The notes beneath the pieces are model-generated. The model searched no databases, had not been told where the DNA came from, and worked only from the letters and a program-made list of their open reading frames with translations. A stretch of 64,000 bases of DNA from Caprimulgus europaeus (taxonomy: Eukaryota; Chordata; Aves; Caprimulgiformes; Caprimulgidae). How positions within the stretch are numbered: the first letter of the stretch is position 1; each line of letters opens with the position of its first letter. Shown piece after piece: positions 11,120-22,532 of this stretch. Made by a program: the position numbers and the translations under genes. The DNA is taken from positions 72,415,223-72,479,222 of the forward strand of contig OU015526.1 in NCBI GenBank assembly GCA_907165065.1. The letters run 5' to 3'.

Positions 11120-13224
11120 ATAACCTAAATTAAGAATCTTATTTACTTGTGTTCTTCCCTTGGTTTGCCAGTTGACAGGTTTATTATTCATGTTAGTGAT
11201 GTCACACATTTTCTTTGTATTTCAGTCATCTGAGGTGGTGTTGGAAAGGGCATTTTCTGCCTAAAATCAATAGCTTCTCTAGTTGCTGTAATATTTCTTC
11301 TTACCTAGAATATTACTTAGAATACAAAAGCAATCGATTGTAGGCAGAAAATACACTTGCTAATTACTTATGGAGAAGGGAAGAATATAAAGTGCCCTCT
11401 AGCATAAGTAGTTACAGCTGGTGATATACCAGTACTAATCAGCACATGTGTTTCAGAGGCACCAGAGCCTTCTTAAGCAAATGCCTCATTTTCCTTCTTG
11501 TAAACTGAAACCCAAAGTCTGGTTTATTCCAAGGAAAACATGAACCTATATTTTTAATGCTGGATTTCTCAGAGATCTACTTTCACAGTGATTGAATCAG
11601 AATATCCTGTTATTGAATTAAGGCAGTGAAAATACAAGTTAACTCTGCATTTTTTTTTTTTTATGCAAACTTTCCATTAGCCTTAACAGATTTAGAAAAG
11701 ATTAACAGATCAGTGGACTAGATTTAAAGTATCAGAAATTTGTCCTTTCTTATTTGGTCTGAAGTTAAAGTAAATAATAAGTTGTGTACTTGATTGTGAC
11801 AGGTTGTGATTACCTAAGAATGGTGATACTAATTATTATACAGTGGGATATAAGCAGAGCTTTGGTTTGGCACACTGCTAGAAAAATTTCCAGTTCTACA
11901 GTCCAGCCCAATAGCCACAGCCTCAAAAGTGGAACAGACACATACATACTTGCTTTATTTCGTACTTTATGTTGTACACAATCGGACCCAGCAAATTGCT
12001 CCAAGCAACACAGTTCTTCCCTGTTTGTCCTCTTTTCTCCTCTCACCTCCAAACCTCCTATAATTACTTCACCACTCATTTGTTTTCCCCATTTTAACTG
12101 GCTGCAAGTCTCTGAGATTTCTGTAGTACCTCTGGTCATATACTGCTCATTCTCCTGTCCCCCAGACATGCATAGCATGTACATCAGATGATAACAGTAA
12201 AGCTGGAAGAAGAAGAAAGACTGAAAAAGGAGTTTCATAGCTTCAACAAGCTTGACATAAGCAACAGCCCAAATTTGGTAGCCCAAATCCCTGAAGATTT
12301 GGTTTGAACAACAGTTTTCTCAATTAAATTATGATATCTTGCTTGTTTCTCTATATATAGAAGAATTTTTGTAAGACCTATTTTAAAGCTCATATTTTCA
12401 CATGTACCTCCAGTAAGACAGACTTACAAGTTCCAGTGACGCTGGATTGTAGCACCTAGCTTAAACTTTCTGAAAGAAAAGAGATGAGCACTTGTTAGCA
12501 CAAAATCAGTTTTGATATTGTGGTTTTACCTGCAGTAGACCTTGCTGTAGAGGGAATTCTGGATTCATCATTCAGAAACACTACTTTTAACATATTTCTT
12601 CAAGACATGAAATTCAGATACCAGTGCAAAACCTAATTAAAGTGTGAATCTCGTGTTTCTTACATATGCCAAGATGTTCAAATTAGAATGAAGCCTTTAC
12701 TTTCAAAGGTGTCCCAAAAATCTATATTTTAAATCATATAATAATAAATACAATAATTTTGGAAATTATATCCTTCTATACTTACACAGTTTAGTTATTT
12801 AAGGATCTAAAAGAAATCCCTTGATAAATTTGAGTCCTCCTTGATATATGTTGAGACCCAGAACCCAATTCCAAGTCTTTTCTGTATGGGTTGTTTCCTT
12901 CTGAATTCCTCCATACTATCACTTTGTATACACCCCAGACATTTACTCAAATTGAGCCTCAAAAAGTGCTTTAGTGTGTTTTTAGTATCAGCAAAAAGAT
13001 TTTGAATCAATGTTTTATTCAGGAACTATTGTAAACTAGAAAGAAAAGATGTCACGATTTTTAAAGAAAAAAACCCCTAAAACCAGAAAATGCTTTGGCC
13101 AGCTTCTCTTCACAGCTAATTCTTTCTTCCTTGCCCTGACATCATACAGAGTCATCAAAGCAGGCAAAGTTTTCAGTTAGCACACTTAGTAGGTTATTTA
13201 CATTTTAAAAAGATGTTTTGGAAC
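11120..13224. other. AT-rich unique DNA, no gene seen
   Basis: The longest frames (about 135 and 158 codons near 11784-12286, on opposite strands) overlap each other and have no recognisable domain. A T run lies near 11650-11662 and a GAA-rich purine stretch near 12202-12217. No exon or transposon signature recognised. Confidence 0.55.
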
Positions 13225-13239
13225 ACACTCAATTCCACT

Positions 13240-14700
13240 CAAGTTTTGGGACCTGATGGGATGCATCCACGGGTCCTGAGGGAACTGGCGGATGTAGTTG
13301 CAAAGCCACTGTCCATCATATTTGAAAAGTCCTGGCAGTCTGGTGAAGTTCCCACAGACTGGAAAAGGGGGAACATAACCCCCATTTTTAAAAAGGGAAA
13401 AAAAGAAGACCCGGGGAACTACAGGCCGGTCAGTCTCACCTCAGTGCCAGGCAAGATCATGGAGCAGACGCTCCTAGAAACTATGCTAAGGCACGTGGAG
13501 AATGAGAAGGTGAGAAGGTGATTGGTGACAACCAACATGGCTTCACCAAGGGCAAATTGTGCCTGACCAATCTGGTGGCCTTTTATGATGGGGTCACAAC
13601 ATTGGTGGACAAGGCCAAAGCAACTGATGTCATCTACCTGGACTTGTGCAAGGCATTTGACACTGTCCCACATGGCATTCTTATCTCCAAATTGGAAGCA
13701 TAGCGGTTTGATGGATGGACCACTCAGTGGATAAGGAACTGGCTGGATGGTCGCACTCAAACAGTTGTGGTCAACAGCTCAAAGTCTGAGTGGAAACTGG
13801 TGAGGAGTGGTGTCCCTCAAGGGTCGGTATTGAGACTGGTGCTCTTCAACATCTTTGTCAGTGACGTGGACAGGGGGATTGAGTGCACCCTCAGCAAGTT
13901 TGCTGATGACACCAAGCTGAGTGGTGTGGTTGACACACTGGAGGAATGGGATGCCATCCCGAGGGATCTTGACAGACTTGAGAGGTGAGCCTGTGCCAAC
14001 CTCATGAAGTTCAACAAGGCCAAATGCAAGGTCCTGCATCTGGGTCGAGGCAACCCGAAGCACAGAGGGCAACAGGCTGGGCAATGAGTGGCTTGAGGCC
14101 AACTCTGAAGAGAAGGGCTTGGGAGTGGTGGTGGACGAGAAGCTCAACATGAGCCACCAATGTGCGCTTGCAGCCCAGAAGGCCAATCGTATCCTGGGCT
14201 GCATCAAGAGAAGTGTGGCCAGCAGGTCGAGGGAGGTGATTCTCCCCCTCTACTCCACTCTCTTAAGGCCCCACCTGTAGTACTATGTCCAGTTCTGGAG
14301 CCCCCAACACAAGAAAGACATGGACCTGTTAGAAGGAGTCCAGAGGAGGCCACGAGGATGGTCCAAGGGCTCGAGCACCTCTCCTACGAGGACAGGCTGA
14401 GAGAGTTGGGGCTGTTCAGCCTCGAGAAGAGACAGCTCCAGGGAGATCTTATAGCAGTCTTCCAATATCTGAAGAGGGCCTACAGGAAAGCTGGGGAAGG
14501 ACTTTTCACAAGGGCAGTTAATGACAGGACAAGGGGGAATGGCTTTAAGCTAATAGAGGGTAGGTTTAGATTGGATATTAGAAAGAAATTCTTCACTGGT
14601 GGTCAGGCACTGGAACAGGTTGCCCAGGGAAGTTGTGGATGCCCCCTCCCTGGAAGTGCTCAAGGCCAGGCTGGATGAGGCTTTGAGCAACCTGGTCCAG
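13240..14700 (+). pseudogene. CR1 ORF2 relic: reverse transcriptase
   Basis: From N to C the relic shows the [13 protein letters not shown] fingers segment, a [13 protein letters not shown] segment, [23 protein letters not shown], a [14 protein letters not shown] palm motif with the first catalytic Asp, SGVPQGSVL, and FADDTKL at 13899-13919 with the catalytic Asp pair. Three clear breaks are visible: an 8-bp tandem duplication at 13504-13519 that shifts the frame, a TAG at 13701-13703, and a TGA at about 13986-13988 where related copies have Trp. Further frameshifts follow after 14060. The C-terminal part reads best within 14346-14580 ([19 protein letters not shown]). The catalytic residues are retained but the enzyme cannot be made as one protein. 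Confidence 0.9.
13504..13519 (+). repeat. 8-bp tandem duplication inside the RT relic
   Basis: GAGAAGGT occurs twice head to tail (13504-13511 and 13512-13519). Removing one copy would put the EKV and IGDNQHGF segments in the same frame, so this duplication explains the frameshift seen here. It is most simply a post-insertion slippage event. Confidence 0.85.
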
Positions 14701-14784
14701 TGGAAGGTGTCCCTGCTCATGGCAGGGGGGTTGGAACTAGATGATCTTTAAGGTTCCTTCCAGCCCAAACCATTCTATGATTCT

Positions 14785-15519
14785 AAATAAAATTGAACTT
14801 TATGTGTTGGGCAGTAGTGAACTCCATTTGACATGCTGCTTCAACAAAGAATATGTCGACAAATACGTCAACAAAGAAAATGTTAACAAAGAGTCTACAG
14901 CTTCATATTTCCAAATCATTTACTTCTATCAGGGAGTTTTTCACCCTCCACATGGGTTGCTAATGTGATAAAGAAATAAGGAAAATAAAAAAAACTACCC
15001 TCAAAAAAACAAACAAAACCTTTTTACTTGAACCACAAAATTTTGGGTTCAAAACTATGTACAAGAATTTAATTATCACTGTCACAGACAGTAATAAACC
15101 CCTAAAGGAAAAATTTTGAGGACATGTTTTTGGTTCAGGATTGGTTTTAGTATGATTAAGCTTGAATTATCAAGACTTCCCTTCACTGGGAGATTTAACA
15201 ATGTTTCAGTCCGACTGTTAACAAATAAGTTAAAAGATATAATGCTGCTCACATCCAGTTAATCAATGAAAATGACTGTGAGTTGTGTTCAAAATTTATC
15301 ATCCACTCAGGGATAAACCTGCTCTTGCCTAATTTTTTAAGTAGGATGAAAATAACTTATCCATTCTCCATATCAGCTGGTTTCTTGTAACTTCATTCAA
15401 TTCTGAATGCACCTGAAACTATATCCTACTACATACTAGACATGTCAGATACCTGTCTGTGACGTGCCACTTGCATCCTGCCTCAGACAACTCAAACTGC
15501 CCCAAATTGTCATTTGTGG
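14785..15519. other. AT-rich unique DNA, no gene seen
   Basis: No coding or repeat family recognised. A short stretch near 14840-14890 repeats an AACAAAGAA-like theme three times, which looks like low-complexity sequence. Confidence 0.5.
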
Positions 15520-16040
15520 CAACACAGAGCGGGCAGGGCTGCTGTCACAGTGCCGGCAGGGCAGGGCTTCAGGGGCCTCACAGGACATGGTGCAAGGAGT
15601 CAGGCTGAGCACTGCGAAGGCAGGGTAGCAGACCCCTTCCCCCTACCTCTCCTGGAAATCTTCCAATGACTGCTCTGGGCATGTGCCAAGCATCACCATT
15701 TACCTGGGACTGACAGAGGAGATGTCCACCCGAATTCCAGGCCTTTCTGGAAGATCCCCCCGCCACACACACACGCCCGGTGCAGCCTGGACTTTCTGGC
15801 AAAATGACCTGCACAGGTGTGGGACTCGTTTGAATGTCACTGTCCAAAAGGTGATACCTGAAGGAAACAATATAAAAGTAGACGCTCCCACCTTAACTTG
15901 GGTCAACCCATCACCTGAGGACCAAGGACCAAGGACTGAATGAAGGAACCAACCTGAGAAGACAATGCGGGATTGGTCTGGACAGTGGTGATAACTCTTT
16001 CAGTGAAACCCACTGCGTGGGTCAAGACAACATCTAATAT
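15520..16040 (+). other. GC-rich insertion-like segment with a TATA box, possible LTR relic
   Basis: A GC-rich island that begins and ends inside AT-rich DNA. It contains TATAAAAGTA at 15871-15880, preceded by GC-rich U3-like sequence and followed by a CACCTGAGGACC-type region with a 7-bp tandem repeat (GGACCAA). This is compatible with the promoter part of an old retroviral LTR. I could not identify terminal TG/CA ends, a duplication or a known family, so the assignment is weak. It might instead be a unique regulatory segment. The open frames on both strands have no recognisable domain. Confidence 0.3.
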
Positions 16041-19000
16041 TGCAAATGTTGTGCACAAAAAGAAGAAAGCACTAGGGGAAAACAAGGAGATAGATTCATT
16101 TGGGCAGAAGGAAAAATGAAGATAACACTGCCATGAAAAGGCTCAATCAGACACACTTTATGCTTCACCAATTTTTAAATAGGTCTACTGTACTCATATG
16201 GCAACCTACCAAAACTTGGTTTGCCCAAAGTTCATTTTACATCAGTTTGGTCTTTTGCCTAGCAAGTAAATTAAAAAAGTTTATAAAACTGAAGAATTAA
16301 AGGAACTGCCACCTTAGGCATCCCTTGTATCTCAGTCTCTTTTTCTCAGTCATCCCGCTTGTCTGCTCTGCAGTGCATAATCACTGTCCAACTAGATAAG
16401 TGCTATAATCGGCAGCTTTGCACTTGATCCAGTTTGAATCTACCATACTGTTGCAGTTGAAGAGTCACTATCATTTCTGCTCAGCCCAATACAGAATACT
16501 TGTTTCTATTCTGATATGCTTTTGTTCTTCTGATTCCTAGCCAGACCTGAAGTGTTAGCAGAAAAATCAATTGTTAAACTATTTTTTTTTTTGAGTAACG
16601 TAGAAACATGAATTATCAGTAACCCTTGAATAATACTCTCTTCCAAAATTTCACCTTTATTTTCGAGAATCAAATGCTTTGAGAATTTGGGGTATTCACA
16701 TAAACTCAGATGATTTTGCACAAGCCCAATACATTCAAAATGTGAGGATCATCCTCAGGAACAGCATTTGTGCTGTTAGTTTTCTTCTGACACACCACTT
16801 CCTCAAAAGAATTTTCCATGCTGTCATTGTCCTAAAGATTATTTTCATAGTTTCAGTAACAGTGGCATCTGCAGAGGGGAGCTGCAGCCACTTAAAACTC
16901 ATTAAAACATATTTGAGGTTGACAATGAGTTGAAAACATCTGGCAGACTTGGCCAAGATTTCAATCAAGTGTGATGTTCCCATATTACTTTGCTACATTG
17001 ACTTAATAAATGACTTTGCTGTTGTCAATGCAAGGAAAGTTGGGTTCTAATTACTTGCCTGATTTTTTTTCTATATCTGAAGTGTACTCTCACTTAAAGG
17101 CTCATAATCTACGTGACATGCATTATAATTAATTTGCTTAATCTAGAAGCTGAGGTAAAGTAATATAGACTTTTCTGTAACAGGCATCAGCTAATCACAT
17201 AACAGCTAATGTATAACATGGCATATGTATGAAGAGTCTCCAACAAAAAGTGAATCGTGCTTCTCTCAAACAGCCTTCTTAAAGAGTAAACAAGTGACTA
17301 CCTGATACTTGCAGCCTTTTTTTTTTTTTTAATTAACCTCAACAAGTTTCAAGCAACTCTGTATAAAGCTTCTGAGAACCTAGTGTCATTTTTGAAAAAT
17401 TACATCCAGGAAAACCTCTGAATTACACAAGTAAGTAAGAAATCAAAGGGCTGTATTACTATTTCAAATGGAACATGAAAGAAGTAGCACACAGGTAATT
17501 CTTACCTCCAGAAAGACAATATCTTCTTTGAGATGTAAGTGAAGGGAATCCAGTCTGGGGACTGATGGGCTTCATCCATTCTCTTTACTTTTTTTCAGTA
17601 TTAATTTCATTCAAAGGTGTTACAGGAATTTCTTGAGCTCTCCCTTCTTAGGAACAGTCCCATAAACACGTCAATTTAGAAAAACAGTTTCACACAAAGT
17701 AAGGCTCTTGACAAAATCAAACCTTGGAGACTAGAAAGCTGTTACAATATGAATTAGGTGATATAAAACTGTTATATGTGATGAATATGTTATATAGTAA
17801 ATCTGTAGGTGCCGGGACACCATGTCAGTGAAATGTTAATATTGATATAAAAGCTGCAACGCTTTTATTTTACTATTTTGATATGTGCAAAGTATTCTGA
17901 TAGTTATTTTACTAAAGGGATTATTTTATGAAAATTGATTTCCAATAAGCAGATTTATTTTATTTGGCCAGATTTAAGCTTTTTTTTGTTGAAATGTAAA
18001 ATAAAAGAGCAAGTGTAAAAAGTAGTCACACTTACTAACTGTTCTGGGAAGCTTCTGCTTCCATTAAATCCACTCTAAAGAGTTGCCTGAAACCAACAGA
18101 ACACCAAGGCCAGAAGAAGTGCATTTAAATATCCTACCCAGGCTGTATGCGGATATATGGGAGCTTTAAATCAAGGCTCCATATTTGTCTAGAAAGAGTG
18201 AAAAGTTAACACACAGTTCTTGTTCTTTAAGAGCCAATCAGTCATTCCCTCTTGAAAGCACTATGTTCAGCCTCTGTGTGCACCAAAACTGCAGCTCCAA
18301 AGAGTGCTTTCTTTGTTTGTTGCTGGTTGTTTGGTTTTTTTTTCCTGAAACTAGTCCAGTTGTCTGAAATTATGAATATTACCTGAAGAAACAACAAAGA
18401 TTTTATTACCTATTATTTTAGATATAAATTATTCCCAATTTGAATAAAGATCATTTAGATAATTATTACTATTAAAATCTTAAGGTTTGCCTGATAGGAA
18501 ATTTTATATATTCACAGAAAATCTGTTTTGCTTCCCTTGCTGTGCAGTAGCTTTAAGAAAGAAGGAAAATGTAACTCTTTGGGTTATCACCCATGGTGAA
18601 ATCAGGACATCTTTTTCCCTAACTGTAGTTTAAAGTTACACATAAATAAAAAAATAAAAAATAAATAAACATGTTTTTTCAAATGATGGAATGCATTGAG
18701 CTGTGTTTTGTTTTGTTTTACAGGATCGAGGCCGGTCACTTGCATGGCTCCTCTGTGACAGGCTGGTGGAGAGTCCATTTGCAGCTCTATTTTTATTTTT
18801 AAAAATAAAATTCTTTATGCAGTAAGCAAGTGCCTTTTCTAATAATTTCTTACTTCAGAGGAGCACGTCTATTTACACTAAGATATTACAATGTAGAATA
18901 ATATAACACACTCACATACTCTTTACATGCACATTGAACCTTTTTAGGTAATGTTTTGAAATACACAGTGTTATTGCAATTACTTTTCTTTTTAGTTTGG

Positions 19001-20314
19001 CTTAATGACTGCAATAGATGTGTTCACAACATGCTACCCTGACAAAACAAGGTGATCTACTCTAGAAATTTGCCCTTCTTTTTTTTTGTGATCTAAAGCT
19101 AGAGAGAACACTGCAGTTTCTTGGGCAGGAGGAAAGGGGTGAGGGTCAAGGGCCAAGCTCAGACTATAGTAATAAGGTATGTTTAACCTAAGGGCTACTC
19201 ATACTTCAGAGACTCTCACTATGTGAGCAAATGAAAAATTAGAAGATTACACACAGAGTAAGTTGAAACCCAGTTCAGGTAAAGACGACAAAAATCTAAT
19301 CTTCATAAAACTGTAACAATGTTCTTTGAGGCTTTTTAGTCCTTAGGATTTAATAATAATATCCATTGACAGCTTAGTTATTGAAGTTCTTGGTGGTATA
19401 CCAGGCACTTTAACAGTCATCCAGAGAATATATCTCTTTCTGTCAATTCATAAATGCAAATTTATTTTAGACAAGGCATGAATAACCCACTCATTCATCC
19501 TCAAGTATAATCAAATGAAAATGCATGTGTTGAGCAACCAGGCATACGTTTTTATTTGTTATGGATCTGCTATATCTATATTCACTTCTATACCTTTTCA
19601 GAAGAGGGACAGACAAGATGATTGAACAGGCTATGTAAATCTCAACATTACGGTCAGGAGACACATCTTCATTACAGAAAGTTCTCTATAAACCCCTATA
19701 AACCCATATCATCTCATGGCCTTTAACAACACAATATTGATGTTCAATTCTGAAAAACTGCCACTTGAAAATATGGGTTAGGTTGTAATTTCTAGCTGAT
19801 CTCCTGTCTTCCTGATATAAATAGAAGAGAACTGAATGAGTGAAATAGAACAGATAATCATTCTTTCATCTCCAGCCTCCAGGCCAGGAAAGACTATCAA
19901 CAATATGATGAATGATGAATGTTCACTAAACCTCTTGTTGAATTAGTTTCTGTAATTTGCTTATCTGTATAAACTAGTTCTGCAATGGAATAATACGCTT
20001 TACTCTGTTTCCTTAGGAACATTGTATCAATGATTGCAAATGTATTTGTTCTATACTTTACATTCAGCATACTGTAGAATGCAGCTCTGCTGTAAATCCG
20101 TAACCTCACAAGTTAAATATGCTGTACATTACTAGTTATACTCCACTTGTGCTTTAGTAAGTCTGCTTTGGAGAAAAAAAAAAAAACAAAAAAACAAACT
20201 TTACTATTTAAAAACAATCTTTCTTTGACAGAAACATCAACTTGCTTCAGAACAAGCAGATTTGTTCATGGGAGATATTTCCAAAAGGAAAATTTCCAGA
20301 GCATGACACACCTC
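16041..20314. other. AT-rich unique DNA, no gene seen
   Basis: No open frame exceeds about 84 codons. T runs occur near 16582-16592 and 17318-17331. An A/T-rich AAATAAA-type low-complexity stretch spans about 18643-18669. No repeat family, exon or RNA gene recognised. Confidence 0.55.
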
Positions 20315-20629
20315 CATCTCCCTACGCTGCTTGGTGGGGGTAGAGAAAGTAATAAAGATGAGCTTGGGAGAGGGTAGAAAGACAGGTATTGTTTCAATGT
20401 TTTCTTTGTTTCTTGCTGCCCTTATCTATTTTAATTGGCAATTAGTTAGTCTTCCTCATGTTGAGTCTGTTTTGCTCACAACATTAACTGCTAAGTGCTC
20501 TCCCTATCTTTAGCTTAACCCACAAATGTTCTTATCCATTTGTTTTCTTCCTCTGTCCTACTGAGGAGGAGTGAGAGAGCAGCTGGGTGGGTGTTTGGCC
20601 CTTAGCCAAGGTTAACTCTCCCCACTGCA
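20315..20629 (+). mobile_element. Old ERVL-like LTR relic, 3' part
   Basis: The segment keeps the block order of the 3' half of the LTR at 10205-11119: a GGTGGGGGTAGAGAAAG purine block, a TTGGCAATTAGTTA segment, GAGTCTGTTTTGCTC, a CTCTCCCTATCTT segment, a GAGGAGGAGTGAGAGAGC block, and a terminus near GGTTAACTCTCCCCACTGCA. Divergence is high, and the U3 part is either not recognisable or missing. No internal retroviral sequence follows. It is older than the LTR at 21868, judging only by the visible decay. Confidence 0.7.
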
Positions 20630-21862
20630 TTGGACTAGATTTTTCACAGAGGACTTGGAATTTTACAACATTGAACAACTTCAAAAATCCTAACAATGGC
20701 TCTGATTCTGCACCTCTTTGTATCCAGGAAAAGACACATGTCTGTGCAGAGCCCTTTTGATTTCAAAATACCTGCCTGCCAACACAACTTGTTTACACAG
20801 AAGACCTAGCTGGAGCCAACAAGGCTCCACAAGAGCACAAAGCTCCACTTGCTTCAAGATAACTGCAGGATCAGGACCATGCATTGCTCAAATGAACCTG
20901 AACCCAACATAACTGTCAAAGGCATATGAACCAAAACAAGAAAAATCTCTTCACAATTAATTAGTCCACAACTACTTAGCTAAATGGTCATCAAAAAACT
21001 AAAGAAAAAAAACTTGTGCCAATATAGTCAGGGGTCTCTTAATTTCATGCACTGTGACTTCAACAATTTCTTCATTTCTCATTTTATTTTTCTAAAAGTG
21101 GGTTCATTTAAAAGCAGGGAAACCACATTTCATGCTCTTCAGTTTCATTAAAGATATACAAAAGCCTTTACCAAAAGAAGACTACTCTAATCAAACCATT
21201 GTAGCAGAAGGAAATATTGAAATGATTGATCTGAAAGGATTCTGACAGAGTTCTATATTCTCTTGCACATCATTCCTTATGGTATTAAAAAAAAAAAAAA
21301 ATTAAAAAGAGCTCCTCCCTTTAAAAAAAAGGTTTAGAATCACATGATGAAACATACAACACTGAACCTAGAGTAACACAAATGGACTACCTCAGAGATT
21401 TTTCTAAAGTGTGTCAAGAAAGAAGGTCATTGATCACTTCTGCTTGACAAGGAAGGTATGATTAAATCCCCTGCTTAAAACTCATTACATAGGATACGTG
21501 CTGTAAATACCACATGAATTACATTAGAGAAATTCAGCATCATTCACCATATGCTGCTTAATCAGCACTTGAACTAAAACATTGCTGAAAATAAAATTGA
21601 AAAGTAAAACCTGAGTACTACTCCTTCCCTGAGGAACTGAAAAATAAGACTCTTATTTGAATTATATCTTTCCAGGAGCAAAAAGACTGGTAATGACTCT
21701 TCCGAGTCCGACACAGGGAACAGAAGGAGCTGGGGTTTTATTTCACTTTTGGAGCACATGAAACTAGGGCTATGTTAAAAAGTTGGCTCACAGTTAACTC
21801 AGTTTTGTGATTAATTAATTAATTGCTCCAAATTCCAACAGTATTTTAGGGTTCTCTTGGTT
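20630..21862. other. AT-rich unique DNA, no gene seen
   Basis: Only short open frames. An A run of about 15 lies near 21287-21301. Nothing recognisable separates the two LTR relics. Confidence 0.5.
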
Positions 21863-21867
21863 ACAAG
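21863..21867 (+). repeat. Target-site duplication, left copy (ACAAG)
   Basis: ACAAG directly precedes the TG start of the LTR and is repeated exactly after its CA end at 22528-22532. Five bases is the duplication size typical of ERVL integration. Confidence 0.85.
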
Positions 21868-22527
21868 TGTCCTGGGTTTTGCTAGGATAGAGTTAATTTT
21901 CTTCTTAGTAGCTAGAAAGCACTGTGTTTTGGTTTCAGTGAGGATTGTTATGAGAACAATGTTCTAACAAAGAAGGACACCATGCTTGGGTAGTTTGCGG
22001 GAGCAGAGGACCAGAGCGGAAAGGGTCGGGGCCGGGGTTGCTTGGAGAAGAAACGTGTGGTAGTCAGTAAAACCCAGAACTGACAGTTGGATATGCCAAT
22101 AGGATATTCCATATCATATTACATCATGTTTAGTATATGAACCAGGGCTGACCAGAAAGGGAGGATTCTCTTGGGAATTGCTCGGCCTTGCTTTTCTGGG
22201 ATTGCGATTTCGATTTCGGGGTTCCTTTTCGCTCCTCCGGGATCGTTATCAGCGAGTGGTGAGCAATTGTGCTCTGCATCACTCACATATATATAGTTGC
22301 TATCATTATTATTATTCTTACTACTACTATTCTAATTTTATTTTACTCTAATTATTAATTATTGTTCTTATCTCAACCTACTAGTCTCCTTACCTTTACA
22401 CCTCAAATTCTCTCCCTGATTCCCTGGGAGGGGGTGACAGGGAAGGAGCCGGGGGGCGGGGGGGAGGTGAGGCTGGAATGCGAGTGGCTGGGTCTTGCTT
22501 GGCTGCCAGCAGAGTTAAACTATCACA
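21868..22527 (+). mobile_element. Solo ERVL-type LTR with intact ends
   Basis: A 660-bp LTR that starts with TGTCCTGG and ends with TATCACA, flanked by identical ACAAG copies. The opening (TGTCCTGG, AGAGTTAATTTTCTTC) and the ending (AGAGTTAAACTATCACA) fit an LTR type widespread in birds. A TATA-like TAGTATATGA lies at 22131-22140, about two fifths in, followed by a likely R region. A GAGTGGTGAGCAATTGTG-like segment precedes the ATTATTATT low-complexity tract near 22296-22350, and a G-rich block lies at 22426-22468. No internal retroviral genes are present, so the provirus was probably reduced by LTR-LTR recombination. The matching duplications show that the two outer ends come from a single integration. 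Confidence 0.88.
22131..22140 (+). promoter_or_regulatory. TATA-like box of the solo LTR
   Basis: TAGTATATGA sits at the expected U3 to R transition of the LTR. Promoter function is inferred from position only. Confidence 0.45.
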
Positions 22528-22532
22528 ACAAG
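22528..22532 (+). repeat. Target-site duplication, right copy (ACAAG)
   Basis: Exact repeat of 21863-21867 immediately after the CA terminus of the LTR. Confidence 0.85.

Larger units (their letters stand above)
13225..14784 (+). mobile_element. CR1 retrotransposon, 5'-truncated, RT and 3' end
   Basis: Similarity to CR1 ORF2 begins abruptly in the RT fingers (a [10 protein letters not shown] segment) and runs through the palm, thumb and 3' UTR. It ends in ATTCTATG plus ATTCT at 14772-14784. The truncated 5' end and full 3' end are what target-primed reverse transcription usually leaves. The sequence differs from the copy at 6745-9480 in its C-terminal and 3' UTR wording, so it belongs to another CR1 subfamily. 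It resembles the minus-strand copy at 61.5 kb more closely in its 3' part. Confidence 0.93.

Noticed and set aside
11810-12286. 158-codon minus-strand open frame
   Set aside because: Overlaps a plus-strand frame of similar length, shows no domain and lies in plain unique DNA.
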